In this document: in pieces, positions 37,079 to 48,801 of the stretch
Position numbering within the stretch: the first letter of the stretch is position 1
Layout: each line of letters starts with the position of its first letter
Source of the DNA: Adineta vaga
Taxonomy: Eukaryota > Rotifera
Direction of reading: 5' to 3'
NCBI GenBank assembly: GCA_021613535.1
Contig: CP075492.1
Coordinates: 6,138,001-6,202,000 of the forward strand
DNA: 64,000 nt
The notes under the pieces: generated by a model
What the model was told of the DNA's origin: nothing
Seen by the model: the letters and a program-made list of their open reading frames with translations, nothing else
Databases searched by the model: none
Position numbers and translations under genes: made by a program

Positions 37079-40000
37079 TCAATACAGATAACTCGTATGC
37101 TCTTTGAGAAAGTCTTCAATCCTTTTATCACCTTCTTTATTGTTCATAAACAAGTCTCGAACAAGTATCATCGGATCTAGATCGGACTCATTAGCTGTTT
37201 CTTTAATTTCCTCGGGTAAACCACAACTACCAACTTGGCATGGTGAATCCGCTCCATATAAACCCAAACAACAACCCCATATTAGTTTTGGTAATTTCAC
37301 AGATGTACCACTAAGAGCGTCACATGCTACTAACTTTGCTTTTTGTGTCATGGTTTGTGCTTGTTCACGAGTTATTTTACGCTGGTTTTCGACATCATAA
37401 ACAAAGGCATTATGATAATGACAACTACCATGATTCGTCTTTGATGGAATGTAATTTTGTTGACATTTTGGACATTTCTTGACTGTCTCATCATCCACTT
37501 GTTTCTTTTCTTTTTCAGCTATTTTCTTTGCTTCTCCTTTGGTCTTCTTAAAATCAATATCTTCTATGAGTAAATTACGTAAAAAGGGATTCTTCACTAT
37601 CATCACCATCCATTTCTCTTTTGGTTGATAGAAAATTCTTGACTAAAACATATATTTTGGAAAGAAAATTACAAATGAATTTCTACTCTAACTTACATCG
37701 TTAGTCATTTGTTTTTGTTCAACAACAGCGCTCTTACATTTCTCTCGAATGAACTGATATAAGCGTATGTTTGAAATCGATGTTGATTTTGACATAGCCG
37801 AATCGGAAACACTAAGCATTATCAATGAATCAATGTCAAAGATAAGCATCGATCGATTGTATTCTTCGCATTCTGAAACAAAAGTGTTTATCATGTAGTG
37901 TAATCGATTGCATAGAACATGTTACATACCTAAAAATAATGTTGTCAATAATTCGAAAATTTGATTTTCTTCGAATGCATTATTCTTAATTAGAAAATTC
38001 AAGTCAATTATTTGAAAAGTATCAATATTACGACTTGAACATCCATTAATGAAACGAGAAAGTAATGTCAATGTTGATGTTTCGTGTGAATGCAAATCCA
38101 ACGAATAAGATGGTATATCATTTGCAAATTCAATGACACATGTTCGATCTGTTAAATTAACAAGAATTCGACCAGAAGGAGGATGTTCGAGCGATTCGAG
38201 TGAATAATCTTTCTGATTATTTATTGAATCCGTACTAAGATAGAGACGAAATATGTTCGGTAAGGTTTCCATACCGAACCAACAACTAAATTCACGTGCA
38301 ACACCATCAGCTAATGTTAGAAGAGCATGTTCAGTCATTGGTTCTGACCCTTTAGCTTGATCTAAAGTAGCAACAATGTTCGATCGAAGTGAACCAATAG
38401 CAGCACCACTGAAATTCGTTGTTATTCGAACGAGAAAATCGATATGTCGACTGTCCAATTTGGGTCCATCTTTAACTAACAACGGCCGAAGCATATTCTC
38501 ACGAATTTTTGGTGATGGTCGACCTACAAAACATTTTCCTTGCATACGACGTAAAAATGCGTCATCCATCATATTTCGACGATTAGTTGCACCGAGTACA
38601 ATCAAATTTGGAATATCTTTTACACCTTCAATATGCGAAAGAAGTACACTAATACCGTCTACTTTCGATTGTTGTGCATTATTATCACGTTTTGGAACAA
38701 GTCCATCGATTTCATCAATAATCATTGTTGTTATCAAATATGGTATCGTATTTGAACGATGCATAATATCTACCAATAATTTTTCTGTTTCACCAACAAG
38801 TGGACGATTAAGTTCACCTGCAGCTAATGGGATCGTGATTGTTGTAATACCAGAAAAAGCAGCTGCACATTTTAACAATTCAGATTTACCTAAAATCAAA
38901 ATATAATGACGAATGAAAACAGTTAAGCATTACAGATAACAAAATAAAGTACACACCTGTGCCCGGTGGTCCATAAAGTAGTAATCCTCGTCCATATTTG
39001 ACTTTTAACTTTCGATGTTCATCAACCAAATTAAGATTAAGAAATGCATCAAGATCTCTTATCTGCATATCAAGATTGGTCAGCTTCTTCAATATCTCTG
39101 CATATTTATTATCTTTGACAGCAAAATCATCTCGTTTTCCATTTAGTTCATTTTCCAGTTTTCTCTTTTCTGCCTCGTAATTAACTTCAATTTGTTGTGC
39201 TTCTTCACGTCTCGATCGTTCAGTCATTATTCTAATTTTTCCCTCAAGTATTTCATCTTTTTTTCTTTTCATAATCGACTCGTCTGTAACTTTATTTTTG
39301 TAACCCAATTCAGCCAATTCAACTTCTTTTTGACAAATCGAACGTGTAAGGTTTTGAGTAGAATGTTCTTTACGTACTGAATTTCTTTCTTCCAATAATC
39401 GTGCATGATCTTCCATCCATTTCTTGCGTTTTTCATCATGTTTATCTTGACTTATTAGATTAGGTTTTAAACAGAATTTTCTCATATATGCATGAATAGT
39501 ATTAAGAACATTTCCATCATCATCATATTTTCGTCGCATTTCTTGAATACATAAATCAACAGCTTCTTCATCAAGATAAGATGTATAATCGAGAGTATCG
39601 GTAATATGATGAAAATAACGTCGGATACGATGAATATTTCCAAACAAGGTCGCTTTCGAATCATCGTATGGATTCTTTGCTCTATTTTCTGTACCTACTG
39701 ACGTGCCAAGTAGAATATAATCACGTATCATTTGTTTAACGAAAGATTTTACTAATACTAATTTATCCCAACAATCTTTATTGGCAACAACAGTACGAAG
39801 ATGTTGAACATTTGAAACATTTTCCACTATTGGACAAATTTAAGATATGAAAATAAATAAGAGATATATTTTTTACTTATATACTTATACATACGTTTCA
39901 AAACTTCTTCCCAAGTTTTTGCGTCCTGTTCACTGCATTTATTTTGTAAACAAATACGTTTGAGAAGATCCAGAAGAGTAACATCATCATTGGTTTCGAC

Positions 40001-40555
40001 AGCAGTTGCATTTGTTGTTGTTGTTGTTGTTGCTGATGAAGTAGTAGTAGTAGTTTGTGGAGTAGAGCATTTATGTTTAATTATTCGAACTGTTGTTTTT
40101 GATGTTGTTTTCCATACTTTTGGAAAAATGTTCTGTTTATCTTCATCATCACATTGATAATCAAGTTCTAATAAGTCAAGCAAGTAGTTGAAATCCCACG
40201 TTCCAAATGCGTCGTTTTTTCGTATGCACAGATCTGGTCGATAAATAAGACGTTCTTCTTGATTACTAATATCTGTTGCTTTACATGTTGAGTTGAGTGC
40301 ATATTGTTCCAGTATTGAACGACGATCTCCTTTTGCGTTCTTTGGAAGATACTCACATGAAGCCACCATTTGATCAACAAAACAATCCAATTCTTCATAA
40401 GAATATTTCATACGAATATTCAGGACCAGTTTATTGACAATCTCAGTTCTTGTAGCTTCATTATCTGTCATTTTAGGCGGTTCTTCAATATCTTCTTTGA
40501 GTTTTCTTTTTGGTACATATAGCTTGAACTTTATTTTCTCATTTGATTCACTCAT
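37079..40555 (-). CDS. AAA+ ATPase with coiled coil and CHORD-like zinc tail
   Basis: Five exons: 40555-39895, 39826-38957, 38889-37930, 37872-37697 and 37642-37079; introns 53-68 nt; 1076 residues. An N-terminal region with a Thr-rich linker is followed by a long charged coiled coil (about 345-475). The AAA+ module has Walker A GPPGTGKS at 506-513 (split by an intron), Walker B MIIDEIDG with Asp569/Glu570, sensor-1 GATN about 613 and Arg fingers about 624-625. A second, degenerate AAA-like unit with a Walker-B-like MLIFDIDS but no Walker A lies further on. The C-terminus has a Cys/His cluster (CPKC, GSCHYH, WGCC, CQVGSC) like CHORD zinc modules. Probably a hexameric remodeller; substrate unknown. 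Confidence 0.82.
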
Positions 40556-40763
40556 AAATTAATCTACAAAAAAAAAGTGTAGAATATCTGTTAATGCATA
40601 ATCAAATCATTTTAATTCATATGCTTGCTGAAGCATAAGCATAAGTTTGATTCTATTTGATAAGATAAACGACACAACGAAAAGAAAACTATGATATATT
40701 TCTCTAGAATAATGTACTTTTTCTCTCGATTACTGTCTTGAAATATGTTATGCAACGATCTTC

Positions 40764-43760
40764 TCAATTCGTTGTTGTTCGCATATGTAGATTTGTATTT
40801 TGTAGAACTTGTTGATTTTGAAGATGTATTACTTCAGGATGTTGCAATGCAATTCTGTTTGACTCTTCAATATATTTTTCTTGTTGTTTTTGGTGTTCCT
40901 CTTTAAATAATGTAATTTCATCGTCAAGTTCTTTTAGTTTTTCATTGCATTTCTTTTTCAACTCTTCATTTCCATTGAGACTTGTGCTCGCTTGTTCCAA
41001 CTGTTTAGTCAATTCGTCATATTTTACTTCATGTTGACGAATTTTTTCATTGGCATCATTCATTTGAGCATCAAGCGAATTTAATATGTTGTTCGATGCA
41101 TAAATGATTTTCTGTCCATTTGTTTGTCGTGTACGTTTATCAGTAATGATTTTAGTAGTATCACCAACTTTCGTGTTGGCATTTGCAATTTCACTTTTTT
41201 TCTGTTGTAATTTATCCTCAACAACTTTGGCATTATCACAGAGTTGTTTATCACGATTTTTCAATAATTCCAATTGTTGATCGAGAAGTTTTACCTTGTT
41301 TTCTTGTTCGAGAACTCGAGCACGTGCATCACGAAGTTCATTTTCTTTTTTGACTTTTTCTGCTTTGAGACCTTTCACTTCTGTATCTGATCTTGTCTTT
41401 TCAGCTGTTTTGTCTTTTATTTCTTTTTGTTTGTTCGTAAGTTAAATTGTTTTCTTCTGCAAATTGGTTTGAAGTGTAACCAGATCAGTTTGTCTCGTCT
41501 TTATGTCATTATTCAATTCTTCAACTGTCATTTTCTTTGCATCATATAATGATTGTTCATGCGTCATTTCACGTTCTTTAGCTTTGACTGTATTGTTCAA
41601 ATTACCAATTGTACTGTTCAAATTTGTGCTTTCATCTTTAAATAAATAAAAAAGAAGATAATGATGAGAATTTTCAAAAGTTTCGAGATTCCAATTCTAT
41701 TCGTTTTCTTTATCCATACCTTTTAGTTTTTGTACAGTGGTTAATTGTGTTTCATACTCGTTTTGTTTCTTTTTCAACTCTTCAAGATTAGTGTCCATGA
41801 CCTTTTTATGCTCTTCTATGTCGCGTCGTTGTCGTTCAATCTCGGTATTCACATTGGTAATACTGGTACTTACATCATCCATTTGAGTTTTATGTGACCT
41901 TAATTCTTCTTGTCGACGTTCCAGTTCAGTATTAGTCGTATTTAGTTGTGCATTCATTCGTTGAAGTTTAGTACCGTTTATGCGTAAATTTGATTCACTT
42001 TGTTTTTGTCGTCGGACAGCTTCTCGAGATTGTTCCGTTAGCTGTTGTACTTTGCTTGTTGCTGTATTTAAATCAGTTTTCGCTTTGTTGGCAACATTTA
42101 CTTGACTAGCGAGAGCTTCTTTCGTAGCTCCATGTTTTCGTGCACAATCACCTTTTTTAAATTCGATACCTTTGAGTTTATCCTTCAGTTCAGAGACTTT
42201 CGATTTTATTGTCCCGACATTATCTTTTGCTCTCTGAAGTCTTGCTTAAGCATCATTTGCTTCTTGTTTTTTGTCGGAAGCAAAACTGGAAATAAAAGGT
42301 ACCATTCCTACAAGACTCCATATAGTTTTCATCGATTTAGTTGCATTGACTTCAGCTTGAGCAGCTCGTACTTCATTTTCTGCAGCATATAGATTCCATT
42401 CAACTTCTCGTATTTGAATTCGACAACGTTCTTCATTATTTTTTTCTCTTTCATATTCACTTTTGTGTTCTCTCTCTTGCTGTTTAAGTTGATTTAAATT
42501 TCGTTGAGCTTCTTGATTTGCAGTTTCAGCAGTTCGTTGATCTTGAATAGCATCATTCTTCTGATTAACTAATCGTTCTGCATCTGAAGTTAATGTTACT
42601 ACTTCAGTAGTAAGTCTTTCTGCTTCACTATTAAGTCTTGCAACTTCTTCAGTTAATTCTTGCTGTTTGTTTGTAAGTTGTTGAACGAGAGTTTGAGTAC
42701 GATTGTTTACTTCCGTTGCAGCTTCTAATTTTTGTTGAAGACGTTTCAATTGATTTTGTTTATCAATAAGTGTATCATCAAGATTTTGAGCTGTTTTCTC
42801 CAATTCACGTTTTTGTTCTTCCAGAGCTTTTCGTTGATCATCGATCTCTTTCAATCGTACTTCTGCTTCATTTAAATGTTGTGTTATTTTCGCTAAATTT
42901 TCATTATGAGTTTGAATTTGTGTTTGCAATGTCTGTACTTGAACTTTCAATTGTTCAACTAATTCTCTAGATGTATCAACTTGTGTTTGTAATTGAACTA
43001 ATTCACGTTTCTTTTGATCAAGCATTTTTATTAATCTATCAATTGCTGTTGTCATTTGTTCAACTTCTTTTTTCAGATCTTTTTCTTGTAATTCAAGTTT
43101 ACGTGCTTCTTCTTGACAAATTTCAATTTCACGTTCAATTTTCTTGATAGCCTCTTCAGCTTTCACAATTGTAAGACGTATGTCTTCAACAGCGTTTTCT
43201 AACTTTGCTCGTTCTTTTTTTTCAGTATCCAATATTACTTGATTATCTTGTAATTCTTTTTGCATCCGTGCAATTTCGTGTCTTAATGTTCTCAGCGACA
43301 TTTCCAAGTAATTTTGTCGACTAGCATTTTCTCGATCTTTCTCGTTGATATCTTCTAATTCTTGTTGTAAGATTTTCTGTTCTTTTTCAAGTTCACTTTT
43401 ATGTTCATTATGATCTTTTAATTCACGTTCATAATTACCAACTTCTTCTTCGATTGCTTCAGTAACCTTTACTTCATTAGCGATTATATCCATTTGTCTT
43501 TGTCGTTGTTCCAATTGTTCTTTATATAATTTTACTTGTTCTTCTTCCAGCTTTTTCCATTCTTGAATTTGACCATCAATTTTATCATATAGTTTATTGG
43601 TTTGATCAAGAATGTTTGTACTTTGTTCTTCTAATCTTGTCTTCTCGTTATCATGTGGAGCTTTGTCATTTTCAAGTTCTCTAATTCCATTTTCATTTTG
43701 TTCTTTTGCTGCTTTTCTGTCTTCTTCGTTGTTATTGAATTCTTTTACGATCGATGCCAT
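40764..43760 (-). CDS. Long coiled-coil protein interrupted by in-frame stops
   Basis: Frame runs 43760-41720, 84-nt intron, then 41635-40764, about 970 codons. Nearly the whole protein is heptad-like Gln/Glu/Lys/Leu coiled coil, with a short hydrophobic patch (SLVGMVPFISSFA) near residue 490. Two TAA codons interrupt the frame, at 42246-42248 and 41442-41444, yet coding character continues past both. The first could be removed by a 69-nt GT-AG intron (42302-42234) that keeps frame. No good intron removes the second. It is therefore either a recently damaged gene or two shorter proteins. It lies 208 bp upstream of the AAA+ gene on the same strand; the two may work together. Function not recognised. 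Confidence 0.6.
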
Positions 43761-44138
43761 TTATCTGAAATATATTTAAAATATGATTAAAAACGTACGT
43801 CTACTTATACAGGCTGTTATTCTTCAATTTCTTTTTCAAGAATCTGTTAACAAGTAATACACAGCTATAAGTTTAATCAAATTAAAATTTTCTTTCCATG
43901 ATAGCAACAGAATTAAGTATCAGAAGACTGATATATATTATATATATATATATATATATTACTGAAAAACAATTAAAATGTGATACTAGTTGAAGTAAAA
44001 TAAAAATAACTGAAGGGTTTTTCATCAAATCATTATGATCTTCGAATATTTTTCTCTAAATACAAAATATAATATGTAAAAAGACTAAATAACAAAAAAT
44101 TTAGTTACTAACTGGTATTGAATCTACCTTTATCGAAA
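43761..44138. other. Intergenic region with (TA)n tract
   Basis: Upstream of the coiled-coil gene. A TA-dinucleotide run lies at 43931-43959. A TATTTCAG acceptor-like sequence stands immediately before the coiled-coil ATG. Confidence 0.6.
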
Positions 44139-45167
44139 TTAAAAATTCTCGTTACTTTTGCCGTACCATAGTCCTTTTCTGCAGTAAGTAATCGATGGCA
44201 TATCTATGGGTTTTGAAGGAGGAGAAGTCATTGGCGGGGTCGGTGTCGGAGATTCCATTATTTTATCAATTTCAGTAATTTCAATATTACCTTTACGATA
44301 ACGTAAATACATGTATATAACAATAGAGATAACAGGGCAAAGGTAGACTAAGCATTTCCAACCCATACGTGTGATAATATTGTAGAAACGTTGAACATAA
44401 AAATGATAGAGATCTCGCAATCTGTGGTTCAGGGATAAAACGGCAAAACTATCCTTTTCTAAACATCGTCGAATAAATTCGTTTCGCATATCCATCACAT
44501 GTCCATGTTCAAACAATAACGCTTTACGATCATTGTTTTCCAATGATTCACGACGAATACGTCCCATAAATAATATACCACGTTCGAAGAAATCACGCAT
44601 TCCACTGTTCATCAAACGAGAATGTTCGAAGAGCTCATTGATCAGGTCTCGCCGTTGATGTTCTAGCTTTTCTTCACAATGTGTCAAGATTAACATCATC
44701 TTTGGACTTAATTGTGTAAATTTGGATTTGAAATTGAGCATGGCTGTAATATCATCTGCATTAATACCTTGATGAACACTGAACACAAGACCAAAGAGTG
44801 GAACAGTATTATCGATGAATGGAATACTAAATTGATTAATTAAAAGATTATGATTAGTTATTTTACATTTGCTTAATTTATTTTGTTGATCGAATATGTC
44901 AGGTGTATCGATGATACGCAAACCTCCTATTTGATGTGGTTGTGGTTTTTGTGTTGGATGATGTAGTAATGATATAGGTGGGCAATAGAGACTATCATCG
45001 ATGACATTGACGATAGTCGTTTTTCCTACTCCTGAACGACCAAGGAGAATGATGGTTTGTTTTGGATGATCAGGAGGAATAATGTATTGTTCGTCTTTAT
45101 CACGGTGGCGTCGAAGATCTTCAAGATCAAAACTTGGTCGCTCATCCAATGGTTCAGACGAAATCAT
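44139..45167 (-). CDS. AIG1/GIMAP-like GTPase with C-terminal membrane anchor
   Basis: Single exon, 342 residues. The P-loop GRSGVGKTT starts at residue 43 and the G3 motif is IIDTPDIFD about 86-94. A candidate G4 is THCEEKLEHQRRD. A hydrophobic segment about 272-290 (CLVYLCPVISIVIYMYL) then a basic patch suggests a tail anchor, as in several GIMAPs that sit on ER or vesicle membranes. The tail is Pro/Thr-rich. A 462-bp stretch is identical to the broken copy at 46.8-47.6 kb. The AIG1 family polymerises on membranes and in plants and vertebrates serves immunity; this role is inference here. Confidence 0.85.
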   Translation of the reverse strand: MISSEPLDERPSFDLEDLRRHRDKDEQYIIPPDHPKQTIILLGRSGVGKTTIVNVIDDSLYCPPISLLHHPTQKPQPHQIGGLRIIDTPDIFDQQNKLSKCKITNHNLLINQFSIPFIDNTVPLFGLVFSVHQGINADDITAMLNFKSKFTQLSPKMMLILTHCEEKLEHQRRDLINELFEHSRLMNSGMRDFFERGILFMGRIRRESLENNDRKALLFEHGHVMDMRNEFIRRCLEKDSFAVLSLNHRLRDLYHFYVQRFYNIITRMGWKCLVYLCPVISIVIYMYLRYRKGNIEITEIDKIMESPTPTPPMTSPPSKPIDMPSITYCRKGLWYGKSNENF

Positions 45168-45551
45168 CTATGTGTAAATATAATTAATCTGAAAAATAAG
45201 ATCAGCAAAGAGTTCATTTGATTAACACAGATAAATCACACTCGTCTTCATCTATTAAACATTCTATAAGTGTTGAGAAATTCAACGGTAATCTACACAT
45301 ACTTTAGAAAAGGTCAAGGAAAGAGAAAAATTGATTAAAGCACAATCGTGCAACTGTTATTCGATATAAAAAAAACTTCTTTTTTTTTAATAAATCACAT
45401 TCAACACACTTCATTAATAACTAAGAATCTTTAAAGAAAATGGTTTGTGTAATGTATGAGCCTCAACAAAATTCTGTCCTAATATAAACAATGATTTCCA
45501 ATAGCAAACGAGTATGTTCGTAGGTCCCCATTACTGTTAGCAAGAAGTTCA
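45168..45551. other. Intergenic region
   Basis: Between two same-strand AIG1 genes. AT-rich, with no motif recognised. Confidence 0.4.
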
Positions 45552-46343
45552 TTAAAGTAGAATACAACCGGATGATTCTTTTTTAACACGATGTATATTG
45601 AAAGTATTTTTCACATCAAGACGTGTGACATGATTGAGAAACGTTTGACGCATGTCAAGAATATTTTCGATTTGGAACTCAGCGGATTTATAGTTTGGGT
45701 GAGTTCTTAGTTCTGGACGTAATGAACCCATATAAAAAATTCTATCTTTAAAAAATTCCTTGAAACCTCGTTGAATTACTTCTTTTGATTGAAAAAATTC
45801 AAGCATTTTGTTACTTCTTTGATCTGGAAGTGATTCTTCAGAATGTGTTACCAGTAAACAAATATACGGACGAAGATTTGGATAATATTTAATTACGAAC
45901 TCTATTGAATCAATATCTTCGACATTCACATGGCCCAGAAAACTAATCACAAAGGCGAAGAGATGCATATTCGTAACATCCTTGTTAATACATTCATCAA
46001 TAGCAGCCTTAATTCGTTCATTGGATAACGCAATATTATTTCCTTTTACCTTATCAAATAAACCAGGTGTATCGACTACATTAAAGCAATATACATGATT
46101 TTCTTCGTTCATTATTGCAGCAATCGGATGAATAGTGACTTCCTTTGTAGCAGAATGAAGTTTGGCTTCAGGTGGTACATAAAAAGGATCAGCAAGTACT
46201 TTTGCCACTGTCGTTTTTCCAGTGCGAGTTCTGCCCATGAGCAGAAGATTGTATATAGTAGTTTTTTGAAATTTATAGCTGTTTTTAATTTCCTTCTGCT
46301 TACTAATTTCTGCCATTATTTGTTCGAAAGGAACATCATCCAT
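45552..46343 (-). CDS. AIG1/GIMAP-like GTPase ending in a CaaX box
   Basis: Single coding exon, 263 residues. P-loop GRTRTGKTT begins at residue 37; G3 is NVVDTPGLFDK; a G4 candidate is THSEESLPDQRS. The last four residues are CILL, a CaaX box with Leu at X, predicting geranylgeranylation and membrane attachment. It is clearly related to the 44-45 kb gene (shared layout around VTHSEE and FFKDRIFYMGSLR) but strongly diverged. A TTTTTCAG acceptor-like site lies about 30 nt upstream of the ATG, fitting either a 5' UTR intron or leader trans-splicing. Confidence 0.85.
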   Translation of the reverse strand: MDDVPFEQIMAEISKQKEIKNSYKFQKTTIYNLLLMGRTRTGKTTVAKVLADPFYVPPEAKLHSATKEVTIHPIAAIMNEENHVYCFNVVDTPGLFDKVKGNNIALSNERIKAAIDECINKDVTNMHLFAFVISFLGHVNVEDIDSIEFVIKYYPNLRPYICLLVTHSEESLPDQRSNKMLEFFQSKEVIQRGFKEFFKDRIFYMGSLRPELRTHPNYKSAEFQIENILDMRQTFLNHVTRLDVKNTFNIHRVKKESSGCILL

Positions 46344-46844
46344 ATCTATGTTCGACCGATTCTTAATTCCTGAAAAACAAATCTTTCAATCTACTATCCA
46401 GAGATTTTTTAGTACTGTTTTCCTTCTCACAATCCATGTTAATTCAAAGAGGATTTCATGAAACAAAATATTCACAAATGTTTGTAATTGAAAGATGTAA
46501 AAACCGAAAAGATACTCTAATGATAATATGGTGTTGAAACTATGTCTTAACGAATTGCAAGTATACAAACCTGAGCTTGCAATTTCCCGTTGATCAGTTC
46601 AAGTGGAAGGTATTTTTGAGCCAAATTGTAAGGTGAAAATTATAACGCAATTATTTTCTGTGTACGGAGTAGCGATAAATGAATCTGAAATATATAAGAA
46701 TCCCACTATTGATTCGTATGAATAACAAATATCTGAGATTTATTTTGAGCCGAAAAACTACGTTTAGTCTCGTCATAAAATAACAATAAATGATAGTTTT
46801 GAAGATCAAGTATGTTCTCCTATTTATGATTGTTATTTACACAT
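46344..46844. other. Intergenic region
   Basis: Between the CaaX AIG1 gene and the truncated third copy. Short open frames only; no domain seen. Confidence 0.4.
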
Positions 46845-47620
46845 CTAAAGAGAACAAAACCATCGTCCACAAGAACAATGATAACAAAATCGTCGAAGAT
46901 GAAAACAATGAGAATCTCTGTATAAATCTTCAAATGTTATTGGTATATTACTTCCATTCTCTTGACACCTCCAAATAAATTCGTTTCGCATATCCATCAC
47001 ATGTCCATGTTCAAACAATAACGCTTTACGATCATTGTTTTCCAATGATTCACGACGAATACGTCCCATAAATAATATACCACGTTCGAAGAAATCACGC
47101 ATTCCACTGTTCATCAAACGAGAATGTTCGAAGAGCTCATTGATCAGGTCTCGCCGTTGATGTTCTAGCTTTTCTTCACAATGTGTCAAGATTAACATCA
47201 TCTTTGGACTTAATTGTGTAAATTTGGATTTGAAATTGAGCATGGCTGTAATATCATCTGCATTAATACCTTGATGAACACTGAACACAAGACCAAAGAG
47301 TGGAACAGTATTATCGATGAATGGAATACTAAATTGATTAATTAAAAGATTATGATTAGTTATTTTACATTTGCTTAATTTATTTTGTTGATCGAATATG
47401 TCAGGTGTATCGATGATACGCAAACCTCCTATTTGCTGTGATTGTGGTTGTTGCGCTGGATGATGTAATAATGATATAGGTGGACAATAGAGACTATCAT
47501 CGATGACATTGACGATCGTCGTTTTTCCTACTCCGGATCGACCAAGGAGAATGATGGTTTGTTTTGGAAGATCATGAGGAATAATGTATTTTATCCATCT
47601 TTATCCCGTTGGAGACGTAA
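46845..47620 (-). pseudogene. Truncated AIG1 GTPase copy
   Basis: A third AIG1 copy. The segment 46974-47435 matches 44472-44933 without a difference that I can find. Upstream, 47436-47590 encodes the same P-loop region (GRSGVGKTT) but with about a tenth of the bases changed. At about 47588-47593 a two-base insertion and a TAA break the N-terminal frame, so no ATG start is left. Downstream, the C-terminus diverges abruptly after RNEFI and stops about 45 residues later without the membrane anchor. It is a partial duplicate, partly homogenised with the intact copy. Confidence 0.75.
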
Positions 47621-48801
47621 CTCGTGAGTAAGACATTCATTATCAGTGCACTTGTCTGAAACTGACTGGATTATATATGATCTGGAAAATCTGAAATAAT
47701 TCCAAGGTTTATAAGAATATCATCACGTTGCGGTTTTCTCCCCATATTGCGAAGCTGTATGTGATGATAGGCAAATATAACAATCAGAAGAAAAATACAT
47801 ATTTTTCTACTATTGAGGTCTATACTCACATCGTCATCCGTGGTCAAGATTGTGGTATAAAAAGTTGCCGTATATATTTGGCATATATTGAGGTGTAATT
47901 GTTTTTTGCCATACTATTTATGGGGTAAAAGAAATCGTTTTTCAAATTGTTCTTTTTGTCAAATATAAAGGATATCTCCAAAACAAAAATCCACAAAAAC
48001 AAGTACATTTGTCGAGTTTTTTTATACGCTATTATACAACGTTGTATTTTACTATTTATTTGACTGCAAAGGATTTTTTCCCATTTATTTTATTTTCTTT
48101 TACTGATTGTTTTCGTTCATCGTTCACTGATAAGTTATAGTTTTTTTCTCCTTGTATTTATTTAAAATGTAGATTGACTAGATAGGTTTTTGGAGTGATG
48201 AGTTGAAAAGTAACTACCGTATTTCTAAAATCTGACATTTGAAACCGTGAAATAAAAGTACGATAATCACACAATCATTAGTTTTGTTATTTAGAACATA
48301 GCTACTTAGTTCATTAGACGTTCGATAAATCTATCAGAACAAACCTATCGTAGATATTAATACGAATAGAAATAAATCATAGAAAAAGTTAAAGACTTGT
48401 ATACAATGTTAGAACAGCTAAAACGAGAGTATTTACGATGTATTACAGGTGGAACGTTGTTGTCGAAAGAAAAAGATAATATTGGTTGCTGGACGATGAT
48501 AATCAGAAGAAAGTTGTTGTTTTTCTTTTGATGTATATGACCCGTTCTGTTCTGTGTTTGAGTTTTTTACCATGACTCTGAGACATTTTCTCAGCTGTAT
48601 GCGTAAAAATAATAGACGTGCTCGTTTATTTTTTCCTTTTCAACCGAATATTTCAATTTAACAAAGTGAAATTTCCAGTTTTCGTTATATAATAGACTCT
48701 TATCAAATAAGATAACTGATATAAATGATGACACAGACATAGATGCACAGGTGTTTTGAAAATTCATTGTATAAATTTCATCAGTTGCTTTTTTTTCTCA
48801 G
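47621..48801. other. Divergent intergenic region
   Basis: About 1.2 kb between the truncated AIG1 copy (minus) and the RING-NHL gene (plus). AT-rich with T runs. A TTTTTTCTCAG acceptor-like tract touches the RING gene ATG. Confidence 0.5.

Noticed and set aside
38376-38906. 176-codon plus-strand frame
   Set aside because: It lies entirely opposite the AAA+ exon with Walker B and sensor motifs, so it is a shadow of that gene.
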